Origin: Mesorhizobium sp. ORS 3359
GTDB taxonomy: Bacteria > Pseudomonadota > Alphaproteobacteria > Rhizobiales > Rhizobiaceae
Reading direction: 5' to 3'
Assembly (NCBI GenBank): GCA_000824845.1
Contig: CCNC01000179.1
Coordinates: forward strand, 1-64,000
DNA: 64,000 nt
The position numbers were made by a program, and so were the translations under genes. The first letter of the stretch is position 1; every line of letters starts with the position of its first letter. Positions 44,548-52,915 of the stretch are shown here, piece by piece. The notes under the pieces were generated by a model that did not search any database, was not told the origin of the DNA, and saw nothing but the letters and a program-made list of their open reading frames with translations.

Positions 44548-44871
44548 TCAGTGGAGCAGCGATATGCCGCCCATCGGAAAGACCGGAGCCGCATCGGAAG
44601 ATTTATTCCTGACCACCTCATCATTGTCTGGCGGCTGATATTCTGACTGCGTCGCAACTCCGAAATGTTCAGCCCTTTGGCCAGTTTTGCTAGGGCCGCC
44701 AGATCGCCAGATCAGAAAGAGCACGCTTGCGAAATAGACTATTTGGAGGAGCAGCGAACAAGCCAGCGTTGTGACGACTGCCGTGCGGATGGAATGAGAC
44801 GCAAAGTAGACAGCCAAAGCGTTGCTGCACAGGATTACCCAAAAAGCGCGATAAAAGATTCTGAAGGACAA
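44548..44871 (-). CDS. ExoX-like exopolysaccharide production repressor family protein
   Basis: A 107-residue membrane protein starting with TTG, with AGGAG in good position. Two hydrophobic segments (FWVILCSNALAVYFASHS and VVTTLACSLLLQIVYFASVL) followed by FLIWR match the ExoX/Psi family, small inner-membrane proteins that reduce exopolysaccharide synthesis. The C-terminal 45 residues are hydrophilic and unrelated. It closes the fdxB end of the nitrogenase block, 27 bases after fdxB, so it is probably cotranscribed. Confidence 0.65.
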   Translation of the reverse strand: MSFRIFYRAFWVILCSNALAVYFASHSIRTAVVTTLACSLLLQIVYFASVLFLIWRSGGPSKTGQRAEHFGVATQSEYQPPDNDEVVRNKSSDAAPVFPMGGISLLH

Positions 44872-44898
44872 CGCCGTTCTCCTGGTTTTCTCGCCAAA

Positions 44899-45216
44899 TC
44901 AAGCAGCGACCTTGTCGGCGGCAACATGTGTCTGGCAGTTCTTCGGGCAGACTCGGCCGCAGGCTCCGCAGCCGACGCAGCGGCCTGCATGGTCGACGAC
45001 CATGATCATGCGATTGAGCTCGCCATCGAAGTCGTCGTCTTCGTCGTTGCAGGGGCCGAGGATTTCGCCTGCGTCATCGACGCCGTAAAGGTGCATGACT
45101 TCGCGCGAGCAAACCTTAAAGCAGCGTCCGCAGCCTATGCAGATCGTACCATCGATAGCGGTGAGATATTGCGGCATCCATTTGGAGCCGTCGCGGGTGA
45201 CGAAGGCGCTCGTCAT
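44899..45216 (-). CDS. fdxB: Nif-specific ferredoxin III, 2[4Fe-4S]
   Basis: A 105-residue ferredoxin with two cluster motifs: CIGCGRCFKVC near the start and CVGCGACGRVCPKNC near the end, separated by an acidic loop (NDEDDDFDGE). This layout and its place after DUF269/DUF683 identify FdxB, an electron carrier needed for full nitrogenase cofactor assembly or electron supply. The ATG overlaps the DUF683 stop by four bases. Confidence 0.92.
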   Translation of the reverse strand: MTSAFVTRDGSKWMPQYLTAIDGTICIGCGRCFKVCSREVMHLYGVDDAGEILGPCNDEDDDFDGELNRMIMVVDHAGRCVGCGACGRVCPKNCQTHVAADKVAA

Positions 45217-45416
45217 CGCGCAGTCTCCGATGCAGCGAGATCTCTCTTGGCAGCGTCCAACTCGGCAAAAACGGCGAATGTTCTCTCGGCAACCACCTTG
45301 ATCTCGGTCCAGTTGACCGGGAGGTCTTCGGCAAGGTCGTGCAATTCCATCTTCGCGGTTCCCGCACGCGACTGCAATTTGCGGACCTTCTTCTGCAGCT
45401 CTTCAAGGTTTGACAT
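45213..45416 (-). CDS. DUF683 (CCE_0567-type) nif-associated small protein
   Basis: A 67-residue, highly helical protein (LEELQKKVRKLQSRAGTAKM followed by ELHDLAEDLP). The pattern fits DUF683, almost always encoded between DUF269 and fdxB in nif clusters. It probably helps in cofactor metal handling, but its role is unproven. It sits 27 bases after the DUF269 copy. Confidence 0.88.
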   Translation of the reverse strand: MSNLEELQKKVRKLQSRAGTAKMELHDLAEDLPVNWTEIKVVAERTFAVFAELDAAKRDLAASETAR

Positions 45417-45443
45417 TTAATCCTTCCTCGAAAACGGCTTCCA

Positions 45444-45920
45444 TCATACCAGCGAGACGTCGGTACTGACTTCCGTGTCTGCGGTCGCATCGTCGACCAG
45501 TCTCGTACCGGCCTCCGCAAGTTGTCGGAACGTCTCGAAGCCGAACCGGTGGATGTCCGGACAGAACGACCCAACGCCGGGCACCGAACAGCCCGCGCCC
45601 AGAGGCCTCACGGGTTTGGCCTCCACAATTTGTGATGTCACCGGGCCGAAACGCTCCGCGATCGCAAGCCCGACGGCGCTGTAAAACATGTCGAGCCTCC
45701 AAAGCGCGTGGGGATCGGGATAGCCCATGCCAGGGATCGCGCGGCGCTTATTCCTGGTGACGATGAAGCCGGCCAGCAGCGCTGCGTCCGATTTGCCTTC
45801 CCATAAGCAGTAGGACTCCTCAGCACGGATCAGCCGCACGAGGCATTTGACGAACGGGGTGGCAAGGGCCGCCTCGTCCTCGTTGATAGCAGCGCAGGTC
45901 GCGGCTTCGGGCAATTTCAT
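45444..45920 (-). CDS. Second DUF269 (NifX-associated) gene with a scrambled middle
   Basis: A 158-residue product. The N-terminal half ([20 protein letters not shown]) is very close to the copy at 50563, including a run of about 45 nearly identical bases, and the end ([20 protein letters not shown]) matches again. Residues about 97–125 (EAKPVRPLGAGCSVPGVGSF) do not match; instead the shifted frame of the same DNA encodes EASGRGLFGARRWVVLS, equivalent to [18 protein letters not shown] of the other copy. Two compensating indels therefore replaced the middle of the protein while keeping it open. It may be inactive or altered. Confidence 0.8.
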   Translation of the reverse strand: MKLPEAATCAAINEDEAALATPFVKCLVRLIRAEESYCLWEGKSDAALLAGFIVTRNKRRAIPGMGYPDPHALWRLDMFYSAVGLAIAERFGPVTSQIVEAKPVRPLGAGCSVPGVGSFCPDIHRFGFETFRQLAEAGTRLVDDATADTEVSTDVSLV

Positions 45921-46191
45921 AATCTCCCCATTTCAGGCCTCTTCCTCGAATTTCTTTTTTCGGCAACGCCTAGCTCGGGCACACGTGCGCGGCCGATGCC
46001 CGGCTCGGAGCGGGCAATTCCAAGCAATTGATGTCCCGATGAGCGGCTTTGGACGTGTCTTCGACCGCGAGGCCTTCCACCACGGCGAGAATTCGCGTCC
46101 AACATCACTTGCGCGCTTGCGCGGCCGCGGATCATCGCAAAATTCGAGTTTTGAACCTGCCGCAAACGATCCACCCGGTGCTGCATGGGGC

Positions 46192-47418
46192 CTACTTGCT
46201 GCGGTCACGCCAGGTAAACGGGCGAATTGGCCAGTAAACATTCAGATTGACGCCCCTTTTTATGTATTTTCGCCGGTCGATTGCGCTTTGGTGGCGTCCG
46301 GAAAATCTTTTGCGGAGCCGCGTAGAGAGCGCTGTGACGGCCCTCCCACCCTTGTAGCTGGCTAGGGCCTGCAGCAAATCCGGTAGAAGGTGCTGTTTCA
46401 GGGCGTCCGGAGTAAGCTCCGGACTGTCAAGCGACTCCAGTGCTGACTTAAGCAACGCGATCGCGCGATCCTTATTGCCGCTGTCGTAATAGTATCTAGC
46501 GACCGCCGGATAGGACCGGAACTTGGGGCCGTCGCCTTGCGGGGGGTTGAGTGCCAGGATGTGTTCGGACAGCTTCTTGCCCATCGCGAAGCGCTCAGCA
46601 GATGGAAAGTGCGAATGGTCGCACGCCGGACCGAAGAGCTGGCCTAGCGCTGCAAGCATCCAGTTCTCGGAGTTTCTATCGATTGCGTCGCGAACCAATT
46701 GGCGCATGACGGGCATGCCTTTTTGCATGTCGCGCATTCTGTGAAGTAACAGATGAACATGAGCCAGGCGGAAACTGATATCGTCCGGCACCAAGGCGAT
46801 GCCCTCTTCGATCGCCGAGAGCGCCGTCTTCCAATCCTCTATCTTTATCGCCGCCCAGAATCTGTCATTGATCGGCTTCTTCAACGCCTGTTCGCGCGCT
46901 ACTGCGCCATTTCTGGCGATCCGCGCCGTGTCGGCGGCCTTCGCTTCATTGCTGGTTCGCCAACTGCCGTTCAGCACCTTCGGCAAAACCTCGTCGAGTT
47001 GCCTTGGATGACCGATAAAGGCGATATGGCCGTCCCGGTCGACCACGAACGAGGTCGGAATTCCGACCGAAAAGCTGGGCTCCCTCCAAAGCTTGTTCAT
47101 TTCACCTATAGGGTCGAACGCGATCCGATAGTTCAGATCCGGGCACTTTTCGGCCAACCACGCGCCCAACTTGGCTCGGGTTTCAGCGGGCGCGGAAGCG
47201 TCTTCATCGGCCGCGACTCCGACGACCTCAAGTTCGGCTCCCTTGTATTTCTCCTGCAGTTGCACCAGTTGGAGTGCCGCCGCCGCACATGGTCCGCACC
47301 AGGTCGCCCAAAACTCGACGACGTACACTTTGCCGGGCTGGAAACGCGCAAGCGGCTCGCCACGCAGCCAGGTCTCGACCTTGATCGGGGGAGCCTGTGA
47401 CTCCATCTGCAACGCCAT
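46192..47418 (-). CDS. TlpA/thioredoxin-like protein with helical C-terminal extension
   Basis: A 408-residue protein from ATG 47418 (MALQMESQAPP). The thioredoxin-like domain has WATWCGPC (Cys41/Cys44) and GIPTSFVVDRDGHIAFIGHP with the cis-Pro. No signal peptide or anchor precedes it, so unlike true TlpA it seems cytoplasmic. Residues about 190–360 are helical and TPR-like. The last 40 residues are basic and may be an extension produced by a late frame change. It lies inside the nif block between the universal stress protein and the second DUF269 and could keep nitrogenase-related thiols reduced (inference). Confidence 0.75.
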   Translation of the reverse strand: MALQMESQAPPIKVETWLRGEPLARFQPGKVYVVEFWATWCGPCAAAALQLVQLQEKYKGAELEVVGVAADEDASAPAETRAKLGAWLAEKCPDLNYRIAFDPIGEMNKLWREPSFSVGIPTSFVVDRDGHIAFIGHPRQLDEVLPKVLNGSWRTSNEAKAADTARIARNGAVAREQALKKPINDRFWAAIKIEDWKTALSAIEEGIALVPDDISFRLAHVHLLLHRMRDMQKGMPVMRQLVRDAIDRNSENWMLAALGQLFGPACDHSHFPSAERFAMGKKLSEHILALNPPQGDGPKFRSYPAVARYYYDSGNKDRAIALLKSALESLDSPELTPDALKQHLLPDLLQALASYKGGRAVTALSTRLRKRFSGRHQSAIDRRKYIKRGVNLNVYWPIRPFTWRDRSK

Positions 47419-48783
47419 GTTACTCTCCAAGGCTATTGCCAAGGTTGCGCGACGTTGCGCGCGAACTTGTTTCCCTCTTGGCGAGGGGCACACGGGTTGA
47501 AGGAAAGCGAGCATCACTCGTCTCGCGCGTCTGCGCGCATTGAGCGTTTACCCAGTCTTGCCGCATCCAGTGTTGCCGCATCTCCACTAGCAAAGGGTGT
47601 GCCAATGCGCTCAGTGTGCAGCAATGGGTGATTTCGCTTGAAAACCCACGCGATGAAGATGGCCGGTTGTAATGAACCCGACATGTTTGCCGCCGTTGTC
47701 AGGTTTCGGAATGCATCACGCGTTACGCACCCCGGAAAAGCCCGGCCACGGACCACTCAACATGTGCCGGCCAAGGGACGACCAGGATGGACATCGTGAC
47801 TGCGTCGGCTATCGTCAGACCTCGTCATCATCGCCGCTACGCGTCTCTTGGTTGAGCTGTGTGCCGTTGCGGTCCCGCTGGCGGTAGCGGAACTCGGCGT
47901 TTGCGATTTGCAAGGGGCCGCTCCATGCGCGTGCCTGCTGTGTCCCCCCTTGCGATTGAATTTCCCGGCTGGTGACGTGGGCGTCCTCCCCGACGACGCT
48001 GGCGGCCCGCCACTACCGCCATCGCCAATGCCGCCATTGTTAGATTGACCATGATGATCGTCACTGGCCAGGAGTGCTGGTGCCGGCCGGTGAACTCTGC
48101 GGCGTTCCTGCCTTGTGTTGCCTTGTGTGTTTCCGGCGCCCCGGGGCGATACAGCTCCCGCCCAGGTGCGAATGCGAGCATTGCGGATTTGATCAACCCA
48201 GGACCATTCGGCCGCCACGCAGGTCGGCCCGGGACCGACTGAATACACCGAAGATGCGACGGTCCTCGCCGCTCTACCATCTCAGCCAATGACATTATGA
48301 TTGACGCCATCGCTTGCCGCCCAATCCGGCAAGGTCCCGACAGTCCACACTCGAAGTCGAGGGTCTTGGCCGTGCGGTACTATTATTGCGTTGTCCAGCC
48401 CCAACCCAATAGTGAGGGCGATGCGATCCAAGATTTCGCCCATGCGGTGCCGATGCGGGTCCGAACCGCGTGCCGCGTCGAAAGGATTCTCGTTTTCGAC
48501 CTGACGCCGACCTGCAAACCCTTGAGTTTTGACTGCATTGAGAAGCCCAGTACGTCGGCGCGTCCGTTAAGTTCCGCTCACGGATCTTCTCAAGCGAGCA
48601 GAAGCCATCCCTAAGGGCACACTGGAGACGTGCGGGATGCCCCGGGCCGAGGCGCTTGTAAATTGTCTCGAGGCGCTCCGCGAAAACCTGCGCGTTTACC
48701 GCGACCTTGGCCGACTTGGAGCATCAGGATAGGCGACCAGCGAAGCAGAGTTTCGAACAGCATAGGTGCCCCCTTCGGAACCG
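47419..48783. other. About 1.4 kb without a supported gene inside the nif region
   Basis: Several frames of 70–160 codons exist but none has recognisable motifs or matches across strands. The block separates the stress-protein gene from the TlpA-like gene, which makes cotranscription from nifH to fdxB uncertain. No sigma-54 promoter with correct TTGC was found before the TlpA-like gene. Confidence 0.4.
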
Positions 48784-49650
48784 TCACCGCGCCAAAAACA
48801 GCGGCAATGGCGGCTTTGCTTCTATCCATCTCCTCACGCCACCGAAGAGCCGCTCCCGCAGCCGCCGGCTTCCATAAGCGCCCATGACAATCATGTTGGC
48901 AGACGTGTCGATTGCGTGCTGCGCGAGCACCGTTGCCGCCGGCTTGCCGGCGCTCGGCAGCCGGTCGACCGAGACACGAGCACCATGCCGGGTGAGATAG
49001 GCGGCGATGTCGGCTCCCGACTCGGTGCCGTTTCCGGTGCAGGTCACCTCCGAATCGACCAATGTGAGCCGAACTTCGTCGGCTCCGGATAGCAAATCCA
49101 GCGCTTCCCGAACCGCACGGGAAGCCTCCACGCGAGAATCCCAGCCGACCAGCACGCGCCGCGGCGATAGCGTCGCCTCGGCACCCTTCGGTACGACGAG
49201 CACCGGCTTTCCGGTATCGAACAAGCTGCCGTTGATAACAAGAGGTCCGAGATCGATGTCGTTGAGAAGTGCGGGGCCGACGATGGTCAGGTCACTGCAG
49301 AGCGCCCGCCGTCGCACCGCGTCGCCGACGCTGGCCTGGTCGCAGAATTCGGTATCGACGTCATAGCAATTCCATAGGGCTCCCAGCAGGTCTTGAATAT
49401 CCCTGGACGTCTTTTCCAGAATGGCCATGTCCTGTGAAAATTTCTCGATCTGCCTATACCGCTTTTCCAGTCTGGCAATGGCTGCTGCATGTCGTTTTGG
49501 CCACTCGGGCGTGGAACCGCATAGCGGCGGAGACCCCATAATAAGTACCGAAAGGTTCGCACCGCCCTCAGCACATAAGCCGGCAGCTATTGTGACGTCC
49601 TTATCGGAGTGGTGAGCTCCCGTCACACTAAGTACGCTTTTGAAGGCCAT
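48784..49650 (-). CDS. Universal stress protein (UspA family)
   Basis: A 288-residue protein from ATG 49650 (MAFKSVLSVTG). It has two Usp-like halves; the second holds the ATP-binding end VMGAYGSRRLRERLFGGVRR with the G-x2-G-x9-G pattern shortened, and RRVLVGWDSRVEASRAVREA. The longer frame to 49749 is upstream of a good start only. It follows the response-regulator gene on the same strand by 99 bases. Usp proteins respond to low oxygen and energy stress, which fits a nodule setting, but the role is inferred. Confidence 0.82.
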   Translation of the reverse strand: MAFKSVLSVTGAHHSDKDVTIAAGLCAEGGANLSVLIMGSPPLCGSTPEWPKRHAAAIARLEKRYRQIEKFSQDMAILEKTSRDIQDLLGALWNCYDVDTEFCDQASVGDAVRRRALCSDLTIVGPALLNDIDLGPLVINGSLFDTGKPVLVVPKGAEATLSPRRVLVGWDSRVEASRAVREALDLLSGADEVRLTLVDSEVTCTGNGTESGADIAAYLTRHGARVSVDRLPSAGKPAATVLAQHAIDTSANMIVMGAYGSRRLRERLFGGVRRWIEAKPPLPLFLAR

Positions 49651-49749
49651 GGACTGCTTCTTTTCGAGTATGTTGTACCCTGCAGGCGTTTCGAAGCCGC
49701 AAGACTTGCCCTCGCGAAGGAGATGGGAAATGGCAAACCGGCTTGCCAT

Positions 49750-50454
49750 TCAGCCATCCGGCTTCTCCAGCGAGTAACCTGCCGATCTGACGGTACGAAT
49801 GACGCTGTCGGGCGAGGCCGCCTTCAGCGCCTTTCTGATCCGGCTGATATGGACGTCGACGGTGCGTGCACCGATATGGATATTGTTGGGCCAGGCCGCG
49901 TCGATCAGCTCGTCTCGGCTAAAGACCTTGCCGGGAGCCTCAAGCAAATGGCGCAGAAGGTTGAACTCGAGCGGTCCGAGATGGATGTCATGGCCATTAC
50001 CGCGAACTCGGTAGGCGTCGAGCTTCATCTCAAGGCCGCCGCAGCAGAGCCAACTGCCGTTTTCGGCCCCGTTTGAACCCGGCTTCGGCAGCGCCAGCTT
50101 CGTGCGCAGACAGTCAAGCAGCGTGGCCGGCGCGATCGGCCGCACAAAGCTCTCGTCGATGCCTGCCTTCAAGAGATCGAGGTGCTGGTTCTCGGCACCG
50201 GGGGCAATCAGGGCAATAACGGGTAGGCCACCCGTGCGGGGTTCGCTCTTGAATGTTGCGCAGATTTTGGAGCCCGTTGCGCTTGCTGGCCCGCAATCCA
50301 GCACCACGGCCTGGAGCTCTCGTTCATCGGCCGCTGCAATTGCTTCCTTCACGCCGCCGGCCGGCTCACTCGTGAACCCGTCCACCCCCAGAATGTGGCT
50401 CAGGAACAGATACAACTCCGCATCTTGCGAACAGATCAGTACCAATGGCTTCAT
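49750..50454 (-). CDS. PhoB/OmpR-type response regulator with an altered receiver
   Basis: A 234-residue protein from ATG 50454. The receiver (1–120) keeps the phospho-acceptor-position Asp (QAVVLDCGP) but has only one acidic residue at the first loop (LICSQDAEL) and Arg for the usual Lys in the TKP motif (VRPIAP). The winged helix (about 140–230) has LGPLEFNLLRHLLEAPGKVF followed by SRDELIDAAWP and RTVDVHISRIRKAL. No kinase is adjacent. TtsI, the regulator of tts boxes, is a PhoB-like protein with an odd receiver, so this could be a TtsI relative (weak inference), or a local nif-region regulator. Confidence 0.75.
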   Translation of the reverse strand: MKPLVLICSQDAELYLFLSHILGVDGFTSEPAGGVKEAIAAADERELQAVVLDCGPASATGSKICATFKSEPRTGGLPVIALIAPGAENQHLDLLKAGIDESFVRPIAPATLLDCLRTKLALPKPGSNGAENGSWLCCGGLEMKLDAYRVRGNGHDIHLGPLEFNLLRHLLEAPGKVFSRDELIDAAWPNNIHIGARTVDVHISRIRKALKAASPDSVIRTVRSAGYSLEKPDG

Positions 50455-50562
50455 CGGCGCTACCCCAAGAAGCAAATCGGCCTCGACCGCCTCGGTTGGG
50501 TGGGCGGGCCATGGCATATCTTCAACGCCTGGCATGATCCCCTTGCTCGACAATCGCGTCCA

Positions 50563-51042
50563 TCACGCCCGCGCCACCTCGGGATAAGCTTCAATGGCGG
50601 CGATCGCATCACCGGCCAGTTTCGTACCCGCCGCCGCGAGTTTCCAGAACGTCTCGAAGCCGAAGCGGTGGACGTCGCGCAGGGTCTTCGACAGAACGAC
50701 CAAACGCCCGGCCGTGAAAAGCACGCGCCCGAAGCCCTCATGGCTCATCTCCATCATCGGCGATGCCATCAGGCCGGAGCGCTCCTCGATCGCGAGCCCG
50801 ACTGCGGTGTAAAACATGTCGAGCCTCCACAGGACGTCAGGATCGGGATCGCCGATGATCGGGATCGCACGGCGCTGTTCCTTTGAGATGATAAAGTCGC
50901 CGAGGATCTCGGCGTCCGATTTGCCTTCCCACGACCCGTAGGAATCCTGAGCGCGGATGAGCCGTACGAGGCATTTGACGAACGGGGTGGCAAGGGCCGC
51001 CTCGTCCTCGGCGACATCGGGGCTGACCACAGCGTCAAGCAT
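50563..51042 (-). CDS. NifX-associated protein DUF269
   Basis: A 159-residue protein with the complete DUF269 pattern: [40 protein letters not shown] followed by [34 protein letters not shown] and [18 protein letters not shown]. It starts 12 bases after the nifX stop. The protein is found only with nif genes and is thought to assist FeMo-cofactor steps with NifX. A second, altered copy lies at 45444. Confidence 0.9.
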   Translation of the reverse strand: MLDAVVSPDVAEDEAALATPFVKCLVRLIRAQDSYGSWEGKSDAEILGDFIISKEQRRAIPIIGDPDPDVLWRLDMFYTAVGLAIEERSGLMASPMMEMSHEGFGRVLFTAGRLVVLSKTLRDVHRFGFETFWKLAAAGTKLAGDAIAAIEAYPEVARA

Positions 51043-51054
51043 TTCGCCTACTCC

Positions 51055-51558
51055 TCATTTGAGATCCTCGTCTTCGAAGCACGGTTTCTTTTCGGCAACG
51101 CCGGCCTGGCCCAGCACCTTGCGCAGCCATGGGGGAGGAACCTTCCTGAGCATCGTTTGCGTGCGCAACAGCACCTCTTGGATGGTTTGGGGCTGGGGCA
51201 CTTTGATCGGATGGATTTTCGCCGAAATAACCTTGGCTGCCGAAGGGCCACCAATAGCCAGACAAAACAGGAGATGACAGCCCTTCAGCGCCTCCACCTT
51301 GGGAGTGATGCGATCATCGCCCTCGCTGCGATGCGTCCCGCTCTCGTCGGAAACCTCGTCGAAGGCCACGGCTTCCACAAGTTGCCATTCCTCGCGCGTC
51401 ACGTCGTAGACGGCAAAGCGCTTGGCAGAACCGAAGTGAGCATTGAGGTTCTTCATGTCTTGCGTAGCGATCGCCACGCGCAAGGCGCCGGCTTGCCGCA
51501 GCGGCATCGATGCATGAACCTCGTCAGTGACGAGCGAGAGACGACGAACGGAGCTCAT
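51055..51558 (-). CDS. nifX: Nitrogenase cofactor carrier NifX
   Basis: A 167-residue protein from ATG 51558, overlapping the 3' end of nifN by 35 bases. The dinitrogenase-cofactor-binding fold is clear: ALRVAIATQDMKNLNAHFGS followed by AKRFAVYDVT, CHLLFCLAIGGPSAAKVISA followed by KIHPIKV, and VLLRTQTMLRKVPPPWLRKV. NifX binds NifB-cofactor and the VK-cluster and passes them between NifB and NifEN. Confidence 0.92.
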   Translation of the reverse strand: MSSVRRLSLVTDEVHASMPLRQAGALRVAIATQDMKNLNAHFGSAKRFAVYDVTREEWQLVEAVAFDEVSDESGTHRSEGDDRITPKVEALKGCHLLFCLAIGGPSAAKVISAKIHPIKVPQPQTIQEVLLRTQTMLRKVPPPWLRKVLGQAGVAEKKPCFEDEDLK

Positions 51559-52906
51559 CTGGCATTTCTCGGTGGCGGAATGGATCAAGCGCCTCAGGCG
51601 TCGGCGCATGCCGATTGGCCTGGAAGATGTTGGCAGCCTCAAAGATCAGATCGCGGGTACCCTGATAGAGGACTGTGAGCTTGTGTTGGCTGCCGAGCCG
51701 GTCAAAGATCGGGAAGCCGACGCGCATGAGCGGGATGCCAAGGTGCTGCGCCGCCTGGCGGCCGTGGGAATGGGTGACGAGGAGATCAGCGCCAGCGCCA
51801 AGAGCTTCCAAATCGCCGATATCGCCGATCTGGACCGAGTCCGCCGGTACTTTTTCCAGAATTTTCGACATATTGGTCGTGGTGACCGCCGCCGCGATTT
51901 CGGAGCCCATGTCGACGAAGAAAGTCGCGAGCTGGTAGAGCTGGTCTGGTTCGGCAGCGATCGCAATTTTCTTACCTCCGAAATGGAAATGTCCGTCGAG
52001 CAGCGCGTCCTGCAACTGCGCCCGGCGCCGGCGGACCCCGGCCGGCACCGGCGCGCCCGAAATCGCTGATAGCAGCGAGACGAACCGGTCTGCGGCCTTC
52101 AATCCAGCCAGTGACTGGAAGATTGTGTAAGGCACGCCGGTCAACCTGTGCAGCAGCTCGGCCGGGCGGCGCATATGCTCACCGACGACAATGCATCGTT
52201 CGGCCGTGCCGAGCTCGCGGATGTCCTCGACGCTGGTACCGCCATAGGTGGTCGTGACCCAGCGGTCTGGCACTGTGCCGTCGAGCGAGCCGGAGACGTC
52301 CGGCACAATCACCGGCTCGAGCCCAAAGCTTTCGACCATGTCACGCAAATGCTCGATATCGGCCACAGTGAGATTCCACCCGGGCAGGATGGCGATGTTC
52401 TTCGATTGCCGCGCTTGCTCGCCGGGGCGCGTGATCCTTCCGATCATCGCAGTGACCGCCTTGGCCCAACCCTCTTCGATCGCCCCCTCGAAATCCGGCG
52501 TGTTGGCCAGCACGACCTCCGTACCCGCGAGTTCTTCCGCGTGCTTCTGCCTGATATTGGCGATATCCCCTGCGAAATCCTCGCCTCGGGTTTCCGTTAG
52601 CGCCGTCGTGCAGACCCCGATTAGCTTTGGCTTTGTACGACTCTTGAGATTGAGGATCGCCTCTTCCAGATGATCCGCCCCGCCAAGGATCGTCGCCACT
52701 TCGTCCATCGCGGTAGTCTGCAGGGGGATGGCTTCCTTGAAATGCCGCACGAAGAGCACGAGCGCGAAGCTGGTGCACCCCTGGCTGCCGTGGAACAATG
52801 GCATGGCCCCATCGATCCCAAGAAAGGCCAAGGCTGCACCCAGCGGCTGCGACGACTTCAGTGGATTGACCGCCGCGGCTTTTGTCTGGGGAAGGATGCG
52901 GACCAT
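51524..52906 (-). CDS. nifN: FeMo-cofactor scaffold NifN
   Basis: A 460-residue protein, nine bases after the nifE stop. NPLKSSQPLGAALAFLGIDG, GSQGCTSFALVLFVRHFKEA and GVCTTALTETRGEDFAGDI are the NifN forms of the P-cluster-side motifs of NifK. With NifE, it forms the scaffold on which the precursor is matured to FeMo-cofactor. The C-terminal part (THSHGRQAAQHLGIPLMRVG followed by FPIFDRLG) matches the nitrogenase component 1 fold. Confidence 0.95.
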   Translation of the reverse strand: MVRILPQTKAAAVNPLKSSQPLGAALAFLGIDGAMPLFHGSQGCTSFALVLFVRHFKEAIPLQTTAMDEVATILGGADHLEEAILNLKSRTKPKLIGVCTTALTETRGEDFAGDIANIRQKHAEELAGTEVVLANTPDFEGAIEEGWAKAVTAMIGRITRPGEQARQSKNIAILPGWNLTVADIEHLRDMVESFGLEPVIVPDVSGSLDGTVPDRWVTTTYGGTSVEDIRELGTAERCIVVGEHMRRPAELLHRLTGVPYTIFQSLAGLKAADRFVSLLSAISGAPVPAGVRRRRAQLQDALLDGHFHFGGKKIAIAAEPDQLYQLATFFVDMGSEIAAAVTTTNMSKILEKVPADSVQIGDIGDLEALGAGADLLVTHSHGRQAAQHLGIPLMRVGFPIFDRLGSQHKLTVLYQGTRDLIFEAANIFQANRHAPTPEALDPFRHREMPDELRSSSLARH

Positions 52907-52915
52907 CGGCTTTCC

